Shown: positions 1 to 5,547 of the stretch, piece by piece | Numbering within the stretch: position 1 is the stretch's first letter | Layout of the letters: each line of letters opens with the position of its first letter | Assembly: GCA_964501985.1 (NCBI GenBank) | Contig: CAZCVY010000287.1 | Span: 1-8,059 of the forward strand | DNA: 8,059 nucleotides | From: Bog-366 sp964501985 | Lineage (GTDB): Bacteria > Acidobacteriota > Terriglobia > UBA7540 | Reading direction: 5' to 3' | Notes under the pieces: generated by a model | Seen by the model: the letters and a program-made list of their open reading frames with translations, nothing else | Database searches by the model: none | Told to the model about the DNA's origin: nothing | Made by a program: the position numbers and the translations under genes

Positions 1-734
1 CGGAACTCGTCTACGCCTCGCATGAGGTAGGTCTTGAAGTGTGGATTAACGGAAAGGTCGCACTTGACGTTCGTTCCCGAATACCGAATGGTGAAGCCAG
101 TCCTCCAACGGTCCGAGGTATTGGCGGGCGAGCCATGAATCATCCGATCGTCATGTAGCGATATCTCGCCGGCTTTCAGGATGAGCGGAACAGCCGCGTC
201 CTCGCGGAAACTTCCCCGCTCAAGTTCCAGCGTGAGAACCGAATCGGTCTGAGAGGAACGCCGGTGCTTGATCAAGCCGCCGAGGTGCGAACCGGGAATG
301 ACCTGCATGGCGCCGTTCCTTTCGTCGGAATCCGTAAACGCCAGCCACACGGTGACGGAATTGTGCGGTGCGAGCGGCCAGTAATAGGCGTCCTGATGCC
401 AGCCGACTTTACTCGGATGGTGCGGAGCCTTGGCGAAAAAGTTCGAAGCCCAAAGATAATAGTTTGGCCCTAGGAGATCCTCCACGTAGTCGAGTATCTG
501 GGGGTGGACACAGATCTCATAAAGATAGCGGCTCGACTCGTGCCATTCGCGGATTTCTTTCTCGTCTTCGCCCGGCCGCAAGAGTTTGAGAAGTTCCTGG
601 TACTCTCGGTTGAGCCGCTCCACTTCTGCCGGGCCGTAAATGGCAGGCAGTCCCAGCAAGTATCCGTTCTCCGCATAGAATTTCTTCTGCTCTTCGCTCA
701 GCCGCCGTCGTCCCAGCGTTTGCGCATTCGCCAT
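1..734 (-). CDS. Phytanoyl-CoA dioxygenase (PhyH) family protein, C-terminus cut by window edge
   Basis: This is a probable non-haem Fe(II)/2-oxoglutarate-dependent oxygenase, a family that hydroxylates small molecules in the cytoplasm. The frame is open for 244 codons from the ATG at 734 to the left edge. The iron triad is visible: His113 and Asp115 in GWHQDAYYW, and His200 in MIHGSPANTS. Arg211 in DRWRTGF lies 11 residues after the distal His, where the family binds 2-oxoglutarate. Other PhyH hallmarks are NGAMQVIPGSH (140-150) and the N-terminal EEQKKFYAENGYL. An AGGGAGG ribosome site about 6 nt upstream supports the start. PhyH proteins are usually 250-300 residues, so only the tail should be missing. 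There is no signal peptide. It is divergent from the mannosidase gene, and the two putative promoters overlap. The family is very certain; the substrate is unknown, since bacterial members act on many secondary metabolites and lipids. Confidence 0.93.
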   Translation of the reverse strand, partial: MANAQTLGRRRLSEEQKKFYAENGYLLGLPAIYGPAEVERLNREYQELLKLLRPGEDEKEIREWHESSRYLYEICVHPQILDYVEDLLGPNYYLWASNFFAKAPHHPSKVGWHQDAYYWPLAPHNSVTVWLAFTDSDERNGAMQVIPGSHLGGLIKHRRSSQTDSVLTLELERGSFREDAAVPLILKAGEISLHDDRMIHGSPANTSDRWRTGFTIRYSGTNVKCDLSVNPHFKTYLMRGVDEF

Positions 735-803
735 CCGGCACCTCCCTGCGATTTGTGGGTTTCGGGCCACTCAATCGAGTCACGTTTGGCTGATCTATTC
801 GGC

Positions 804-832
804 TTGACAAACGAACGCCAGACATATATACA
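804..832 (+). promoter_or_regulatory. Predicted sigma70-type promoter for the mannosidase-permease operon
   Basis: A consensus -35 box TTGACA (804-809) is followed after exactly 17 bp by TATACA (827-832), a 4/6 match to the -10 consensus. An overlapping TATATA at 825-830 would give a 15-bp spacer. The predicted transcription start is near 839, about 94 nt before the mannosidase ATG. Its -10 overlaps the -10 of the opposed promoter, so the two should compete for polymerase. This is a sequence match only. Confidence 0.6.
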
Positions 833-853
833 CACCTAGGTATCTATAGTCAA
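825..853 (-). promoter_or_regulatory. Predicted sigma70-type promoter for the dioxygenase gene
   Basis: On the minus strand a TTGACT -35 (848-853, 5/6 match) is followed after 17 bp by TATATA (825-830, 4/6 match). The predicted start is near 818, giving a leader of about 84 nt before the ATG at 734. The -10 is the palindromic TATATA that also lies under the plus-strand promoter. The spacer contains the ACCTAGGT palindrome. Confidence 0.5.
827..848. promoter_or_regulatory. 22-bp imperfect palindrome, candidate operator
   Basis: TATA (827-830) and TATA (845-848) flank a perfect 8-bp palindrome ACCTAGGT (834-841). Counting all positions around the centre 837/838, 9 of 11 base pairs are symmetric. 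The site covers the -10 and start region of the rightward promoter and the spacer of the leftward one, so a dimeric repressor bound here could block both. The GntR/HutC regulator encoded at 4569-5348 is the natural candidate, but no clear second copy of the full site was found at its own promoter. Confidence 0.45.
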
Positions 854-932
854 TAGGAATTGCTCGCGAACCGTTTGGTAGCTCCTGGATTCTGGTTGCC
901 GGACCTTGAGATTCCTGGGAGAGGGAAATGTT

Positions 933-3491
933 ATGAAGGCGCAAGGCGTTCGCAGGATTTCGATATCTTTGATACTTTCCGCGACGGGTTTGCTGGCGGC
1001 GGGGGCGGCGGCGCAATCATCGAATTCGACTTCGCCGGAACCATGGCCACCGAACGCCGCGCAGTACCGATTCCACATGATCGGGAACTCGCACATTGAC
1101 GCCGTGTGGCTCTGGACGTGGCCCGAGGGCATGTCTGCGGTTGTCAGCGCCTTTCGATCGGCGCTCGAGCGGATGAAAGAGGATACCGAGTTCACCTTCA
1201 TCGCTAGCTCCGCGCAATTTTACGAGTGGGTCGCGGCGACGGACCCAAAGTTAATCGATGAGATCCGCGAGCGCGTGAACGAAGGCCGATGGTCGGTAGT
1301 GGGTGGCTGGTGGGTTGAGCCGGACGTAAACATCCCCAACGGCGAGGCGCTGGTACGGCAGGGGCTGTATGGCCAGCGCGTGTTCCAGCAGTTATTCGGC
1401 CGCAAGGTGGTGATCGGCTTCAATCCCGACTCCTTCGGCCATCCCGGTACGCTGCCGCAGATTCTCAAGTTGCAAGGGCTTCGTGCCTATGTCTTCATGC
1501 GCCCCCAGCCGAAGGAAAAGGCTCTGCCCTCCGACCTCTTCTGGTGGGAGGGCGCAGACGGCACACGCATCCTCGCATATCACATTCCCATCGCCTATGG
1601 CGATTACGACGGCCCCATCATGCGCCGCGTGCACCGAATCGTAAGCGAGCTGCCGGAGCCGACCAAAGACTTGATGGCCTTTTACGGAGCGGGCGACCAC
1701 GGGGGAGGCCCCACTAAGATCAACATTCAATCCATTTTCGCGGCTCGCAAGGAGCCGGGTGCGCCGACGATGGTCTTCAGCACACCCGACAAATACTTTG
1801 ATGAGGTGAAGGATCTTCCCAACCTTCCGACACTCGCTGATGATTTACAGCACCATTCCGTGGGCTGCTACACGGCCCTCTCGGAAGTCAAGAAGAACAA
1901 CCGGGCGGCAGAAGCGGCGCTGGTGACGGGCGAGAAGTTCGCCGCACTGGGTTCCGTGGTAGCAGGATCGGATTATCCCCAGAGTGAATTTACTTCAGCG
2001 TGGAAGAAAGTTTTGCTCATGCAGTTCCACGACAGCCTGGCGGGTAGCGCATTGCCTGCACACTATGAAATGGCGCGCCACGCGCAGGGTTACGCGATTG
2101 AAGTGGGCACGCAAGCCATGTACCGCGCCGCGGAGAGAATAGCCTGGCAGATTCCCACCATCGATCCGAAGTCGGAGTACATGGTGGTCTTTAATCCCCA
2201 CGCTTGGGGCGCCAACCTTAACGTCGAATACGAACTGGGCTGGGAGTGGACCTCGGGAGCGACCCCGGAATCTCAGTCCGTCCAAACGAATTCTTCTCTG
2301 GTGGATGATCAGGGGCACGAGATCAACCATCAGTGGACGCAGGCTACCACCACGATTGACGACCGCAAGCGCCTGGTGTTCCGCGCGGCCGTTCCTGCCT
2401 TCGGGTACCGTCAATTTGAGTTGCGCAAAGTGACTCCCGCCGCCGCGCCGGAGTCAAGAGTTCGCGCTGAGGGGAACCAACTTGAGAACGAACATCTCCG
2501 CATCCGCTTCGCCGCCGACGGAACCTATTCGATTTATGATAAGGACGCGAAAGCCGAGGTGTTTGGTACCGCACGGGGGCGCGCGGTGGTGCTGGACGAT
2601 CCGAGCGACACGTGGAGCCACGACGTGAAGGCCTACACTAAGGAAGTTGGCGCCTTTGACACGGCCCGGTGCCGCATCTTGGAAAACGGGCCGTTGCGTG
2701 CCACCCTCCGCGTGCGTTCGCGTTATGGCGCATCTTCTCTCGAAACCGATTGGGTGCTTTACGCGGGGGCACGGACCATTGAGGCGCGGGTCAACCTGGA
2801 TTGGCATGAGCACCTGAAGATTCTGAAGTTTTCCTTTCCGGTGGACGTGCAGAACCCGCAGCCCACTTATGAGATCGCGTATGGTTACAAAGTGCGAAAA
2901 GCGGAGGGGAACGAAGATCCAGGCCAGAGATGGATCGACGTGAGCGGCGAGCGGGGTGGAAGCGAGTATGGCCTGGCGGTCATCAACGACGCGAAGTATG
3001 GATATAGCGTCAAAGGCAGCGACCTGCGCGTTTCTATTGTGCGCAGCCCGGTTTATGCGCAGTTCGAGCGCGAGTTGAAACCGGATGGTGAATACCTCTG
3101 GCAGGACCAGGGGCGCCAGACCTTTCGGATGCTGCTGGCTCCCCATGCGGGCGGCTGGCGAGAAGCCGGAATCGTGCGCCTGGCGGAAGAATTCACCGCG
3201 CCCGTACCCATTCTCTATCAGGGGATTCATCCCGGCGTCCGGCCCGCCTCGGCTTCCTTCCTTTCCGTCGACGTGCCGAACATTGTGGTTTCCGCCGTGA
3301 AGAAGGCCGAAGACGGAGAAGATATCATCGTGCGTTGCTATGAGACCGAGGGCAGGGCCACCACGGCCACGCTCGATCTGGGCCTCGTGAACCGGCGCTG
3401 GACGGGGATGTTCCGGCCTTTAGAGATCAAAACCCTCCGCGTCCCCCGTGAGGGAGGAGAGATCCGCGAGGTCAACGTGCTGGAGCAGTGA
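933..3491 (+). CDS. Secreted glycoside hydrolase family 38 alpha-mannosidase
   Basis: This 852-residue GH38 enzyme should hydrolyse terminal alpha-mannosidic bonds by a Zn-dependent retaining mechanism. GNSHIDAVWLW carries the zinc ligands His54 and Asp56. FNPDSFGHPGTLPQI carries Asp166, the expected nucleophile and zinc ligand. GAGDHGGGPT (252-261) is a conserved catalytic-barrel motif. MQFHDSLAGSALP carries His366, the fourth zinc ligand, and Asp367. The C-terminal half matches the mid and beta-sandwich domains of the family, and the length is normal. Residues 1-28 look like a Sec signal peptide: basic MKAQGVRR, a hydrophobic stretch, then AGAAA before Gln28. No lipobox Cys is present. I chose the ATG at 933 because GAGAGGG lies 7 nt upstream; an in-frame TTG at 906 lacks such a site and would spoil the signal peptide. 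The permease gene follows after 30 bp, suggesting an operon. The exact linkage and glycan are not deducible; some GH38 enzymes cleave other alpha-linked sugars. Confidence 0.93.
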   Translation: MKAQGVRRISISLILSATGLLAAGAAAQSSNSTSPEPWPPNAAQYRFHMIGNSHIDAVWLWTWPEGMSAVVSAFRSALERMKEDTEFTFIASSAQFYEWVAATDPKLIDEIRERVNEGRWSVVGGWWVEPDVNIPNGEALVRQGLYGQRVFQQLFGRKVVIGFNPDSFGHPGTLPQILKLQGLRAYVFMRPQPKEKALPSDLFWWEGADGTRILAYHIPIAYGDYDGPIMRRVHRIVSELPEPTKDLMAFYGAGDHGGGPTKINIQSIFAARKEPGAPTMVFSTPDKYFDEVKDLPNLPTLADDLQHHSVGCYTALSEVKKNNRAAEAALVTGEKFAALGSVVAGSDYPQSEFTSAWKKVLLMQFHDSLAGSALPAHYEMARHAQGYAIEVGTQAMYRAAERIAWQIPTIDPKSEYMVVFNPHAWGANLNVEYELGWEWTSGATPESQSVQTNSSLVDDQGHEINHQWTQATTTIDDRKRLVFRAAVPAFGYRQFELRKVTPAAAPESRVRAEGNQLENEHLRIRFAADGTYSIYDKDAKAEVFGTARGRAVVLDDPSDTWSHDVKAYTKEVGAFDTARCRILENGPLRATLRVRSRYGASSLETDWVLYAGARTIEARVNLDWHEHLKILKFSFPVDVQNPQPTYEIAYGYKVRKAEGNEDPGQRWIDVSGERGGSEYGLAVINDAKYGYSVKGSDLRVSIVRSPVYAQFERELKPDGEYLWQDQGRQTFRMLLAPHAGGWREAGIVRLAEEFTAPVPILYQGIHPGVRPASASFLSVDVPNIVVSAVKKAEDGEDIIVRCYETEGRATTATLDLGLVNRRWTGMFRPLEIKTLRVPREGGEIREVNVLEQ

Positions 3492-3508
3492 GGCACTATC
3501 GGGTATGC

Positions 3509-3517
3509 GGGAAGGGA
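3509..3517 (+). promoter_or_regulatory. Ribosome binding site of the permease gene
   Basis: The purine-rich GGAAGGGA stretch lies 4-5 nt before the ATG at 3522 and fixes that start within the 30-bp gap after the mannosidase stop. No promoter or terminator is visible in this gap, which supports co-transcription. Confidence 0.6.
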
Positions 3518-3521
3518 CAGA

Positions 3522-4565
3522 ATGAACAATTCGCTAGTGGCCTGGGGGATCATGCTTGCCGTCGTCTCGGGCCTCATGAATGGAACCTTTACGCTGCCCA
3601 TGCGCTACCTGGGACGGTGGTCGTGGGAAAACGTGTGGACAGTCTTCATAACAGTTGCGTGTCTGGTTATGCCGGTGGCGATATTATTCGCGACGGTCTC
3701 TCATCCCGTCGCCGTCCTCTCCGCCGCGTCCGCGCGCGCTGAGCTGATTGCCATCGCCACCGGGTTCATGTGGGGGTTCGGCGCGGTGATGTTCGGGCAA
3801 GGCGTGAGCGCGCTCGGCATCTCGATGGCGAACACGCTGGTGCTGGCCATCAGCGCCTCCCTGGGTTCCTTCCTGCCGATCCTGATCCTCGCGCCGGAAC
3901 GCCTGCGCCAGCCGCAGGGCGAATTCATTATGCTCGGAACGATCGTGGCCATGGCGGGCATCGGATGTTGCGGCTATGCGGGAATTGTTCGGGAGCGAAG
4001 TGAAAAGCATCGCGAAACAGCCCCCCGCGAAATGGTCGGTGCAGCGCGCCCCTTGTGGGCCGGCCTTCTTCTCTGTTCCGGATCCGGAGTGCTTTCCGCC
4101 CTCTTCAACATCGGATACAGCGCCTCGCAGGGAATCATCGCCAGCGCCGTGCGGTTGGGAAATGGCCCTTTCGCCGGTTCGAATGTCGTCTGGCTGCTCG
4201 TGCTGGTGAGCGGCGCCGTTACAAACCTCGGTTTTTGCGCGTACCTGTTCCGCAAGAATCGGAGTTGGTCGAATTTTCGGCGCAGGGGCGTCGCGCCCTT
4301 CTTCGGACTGGCGATTCTTATGGGTCTGTTGTGGGGCGGCAGCATTTTTGTTTACGGTTCCGCCGCGCCTAAGTTGGGGAAATTAGGCCCCGCTATCGGC
4401 TGGCCCATCAGTCTGACCGCCGGCCTATTGACCGCCAACGTCTGTGGGTTCCTGGCGGGCGAATGGAAACTGGCTCCAACTTCCGCACGGCGTTGGATGT
4501 TGCTGGGCGTGGGAATCCTGTTGGGCTCGATTGGGATTTTGGGTTGGTCAGGCAGCGTGGGCTGA
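3522..4565 (+). CDS. RhaT-family (L-rhamnose/H+ symporter-like) sugar permease
   Basis: This 347-residue inner-membrane protein has about ten predicted helices (near residues 5-25, 37-58, 74-93, 101-122, 135-155, 177-197, 220-243, 259-279, 288-313 and 323-343), as in the drug/metabolite transporter superfamily. Family signatures resembling E. coli RhaT are NGTFTLPMRYLGRWSWENVW near the N-terminus, GFMWGFGAVMFGQGVSALGIS (from residue 81), TNLGFCAYLFRKNRSW (234-249) and FLAGEWKLAP (310-319), matching in spirit RhaT's ALWGIG, YLGMSMGIGI, NLGFC and GLVLKEW segments. It should import a monosaccharide by cation symport. Because it directly follows an exported mannosidase and no rhamnose catabolic gene is present, the substrate may be mannose or another released sugar and not rhamnose; this is inference, so no symbol is given. 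Its stop lies 3 bp from the convergent regulator gene's stop. Confidence 0.88.
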   Translation: MNNSLVAWGIMLAVVSGLMNGTFTLPMRYLGRWSWENVWTVFITVACLVMPVAILFATVSHPVAVLSAASARAELIAIATGFMWGFGAVMFGQGVSALGISMANTLVLAISASLGSFLPILILAPERLRQPQGEFIMLGTIVAMAGIGCCGYAGIVRERSEKHRETAPREMVGAARPLWAGLLLCSGSGVLSALFNIGYSASQGIIASAVRLGNGPFAGSNVVWLLVLVSGAVTNLGFCAYLFRKNRSWSNFRRRGVAPFFGLAILMGLLWGGSIFVYGSAAPKLGKLGPAIGWPISLTAGLLTANVCGFLAGEWKLAPTSARRWMLLGVGILLGSIGILGWSGSVG

Positions 4566-4590
4566 GAATTACCGGTGCGAAATCACGCTG
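4553..4590. terminator. Inverted repeat over the convergent stop codons, possible bidirectional terminator
   Basis: CAGCGTG (4553-4559) and CACGCTG (4584-4590) form a perfect 7-bp inverted repeat with a 24-nt loop. The loop contains both stop codons and an ACCGGT palindrome. Convergent genes with a 3-bp gap leave no room for separate terminators, and a stem here would form in both transcripts. There is no T-tract on either side, so it is not a standard intrinsic terminator. It could also be chance. Confidence 0.3.
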
Positions 4591-5348
4591 GCGGTGTAGC
4601 GGTCCCCTCGGAACAAGGAGTGGCCGCATTCGACAGGAAGATCGTCCTTGGCAAACACGATGCGCCGCATGGAGAAAAGGGGAAAGCCGGCCGGAATTTG
4701 CAGGAGCTTTGCGTCTTCTTTCTCCGCCGGGATCGCCTCCAGTTCTTCCTCTGACCACTCCACCGCGATCGCGTAACGCGTCTCCATGAGGGCATAAAGG
4801 GATTGATTCTCCAAGTCAGCCTTGGCGAGGTCGGGAAACATCCTGGCGGGGAGGAGGATGGTTTCGAGGCCCACGATTTCCTTATCTGCGTAGCGCAACC
4901 GCCGAATGCGGTAGACCTCATCGTTGCGCCAGAGGCGAAGCAGGTTGGCCGTCGCGGCGTCGGGTGCTGCTTTATCGAATTGGAGAACTCTGGAGGACGG
5001 CTTGAGCCCGCGGCGTGTCATCTCCGCAGTGAAGCCGCGCAGTTTCTGAAAGTCTTTCTGGATCCGGCCGGTGCTGATGACGGGCCGCTTCCCTTTTTCG
5101 ATAATCAGCAAGCCCTCTGAGCGGAGAGCTTGAAAGGCTTGCCGCACCGTCATCTTGCTCACGCCGAGTTTTGTGGCGCAGGCACCCTCGGAGAAGATCA
5201 CCTGGCCCGGCTTCAGCTTGCCCGCCTTGATCATGGCCTCTACTTGGTCGCGGATCTGGCGGTAATAGGGAACGTAACTGCCACGTTCAAGGCTCAGGTC
5301 CGGTACCTCGACCTCATCGGAAATGATGGCCGGAATTGTGCTGGGCAT
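4569..5348 (-). CDS. GntR-family transcriptional regulator, HutC subfamily (UTRA effector domain)
   Basis: This 259-residue DNA-binding regulator has the winged-helix GntR domain at about residues 25-92. YVPYYRQIRDQVEAMIKAGKL starts it, LGVSKMTVRQAFQALRSEGL (61-80) is the recognition helix-turn-helix, and EKGKRPVIS is the wing. The C-terminal part (about 105-255) fits a UTRA ligand domain: EVYRIRRLRYADKEIVGLE, SLYALMETRYAI, EAIPAEKEDAKLLQIPAGFPL and the closing SLFRGDRY are typical. HutC-type regulators usually bind sugar phosphates, amino sugars or histidine-pathway metabolites and release DNA on binding. The usual LPSE before the helix-turn-helix reads IFSE. The ATG at 5348 has AAAGGA 6 nt upstream. 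It is convergent with the sugar operon and divergent from the metallohydrolase gene, so it is the likely local regulator. Its ligand and operator are not known. Confidence 0.92.
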   Translation of the reverse strand: MPSTIPAIISDEVEVPDLSLERGSYVPYYRQIRDQVEAMIKAGKLKPGQVIFSEGACATKLGVSKMTVRQAFQALRSEGLLIIEKGKRPVISTGRIQKDFQKLRGFTAEMTRRGLKPSSRVLQFDKAAPDAATANLLRLWRNDEVYRIRRLRYADKEIVGLETILLPARMFPDLAKADLENQSLYALMETRYAIAVEWSEEELEAIPAEKEDAKLLQIPAGFPLFSMRRIVFAKDDLPVECGHSLFRGDRYTASVISHR

Positions 5349-5384
5349 GCGGCATCCTTTCTAGTCATCTAGGATACATCATAA

Positions 5385-5413
5385 GTAATATCGCGGGAGA
5401 ATCGGGATGTCAA
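5385..5413 (-). promoter_or_regulatory. Predicted sigma70-type promoter of the GntR regulator gene
   Basis: On the minus strand a consensus TTGACA (5408-5413) is followed after 17 bp by TATTAC (5385-5390, 4/6 match). The start would fall near 5378, about 30 nt before the ATG. The segment just downstream, 5361-5377, reads CTAGTCATCTAGGATAC with two CTAG words and sits where an autoregulatory operator would be expected. Confidence 0.5.
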
Positions 5414-5485
5414 GGCGCTGTGCGGGCAACGCGCCCATGCGGGTCCCATTACGGCGCCAGTGGATTGATCTTGCTATCAAGAGAA

Positions 5486-5514
5486 TTGACAATGCAAGCG
5501 GAGGGCAGTAGATT
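5486..5514 (+). promoter_or_regulatory. Predicted sigma70-type promoter of the metallohydrolase gene
   Basis: A consensus TTGACA (5486-5491) is followed after 17 bp by TAGATT (5509-5514, 4/6 match), giving a start near 5521, about 27 nt before the ATG at 5548. The -10 is weak. GGAGG at 5534-5538 is the ribosome binding site with a rather long 9-nt spacing. Confidence 0.4.
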
Positions 5515-5547
5515 TGCCATCCTCATTATTGGCGGAGGTTCATTCAC

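Larger units (their letters stand above)
735..932. promoter_or_regulatory. Divergent intergenic region between dioxygenase and mannosidase genes
   Basis: I see no convincing gene in these 198 bp. The section from about 800 to 855 is clearly AT-richer than the flanking genes and carries two opposed promoter-like elements and a dyad, described separately. The implied leaders are about 90 nt for the mannosidase transcript and about 80 nt for the dioxygenase transcript. The dioxygenase leader contains a short dyad, ACTC/GAGT at 769-780. Both ribosome binding sites are at the edges of the region. Confidence 0.8.
5349..5547. promoter_or_regulatory. Divergent intergenic region between regulator and metallohydrolase genes
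   Basis: These 199 bp hold no convincing gene; the open frame from 5336 lacks a plausible ribosome site, resembles nothing I know and overlaps the real gene downstream. It contains one promoter-like element facing each way and a small inverted repeat, TCTTG (5469-5473) with CAAGA (5478-5482). That repeat sits just upstream of the rightward -35 box, a place where an activator or repressor could bind. Confidence 0.75.

Noticed and set aside
769..780. Short dyad ACTC/GAGT in the dioxygenase leader
   Set aside because: Only 12 bp with 5 of 6 pairs symmetric; too short to separate from chance and not linked to any other element.
906..932. Upstream in-frame TTG start for the mannosidase
   Set aside because: It has no good ribosome site and would add nine residues before the basic start of the signal peptide, while the ATG at 933 has GAGAGGG at proper spacing.
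2454..3230. Long open frame (258 codons) on the minus strand inside the mannosidase gene
   Set aside because: It lies fully antisense to a confidently identified GH38 gene, has no recognisable domain and is what a high-GC coding region often gives on the opposite strand.
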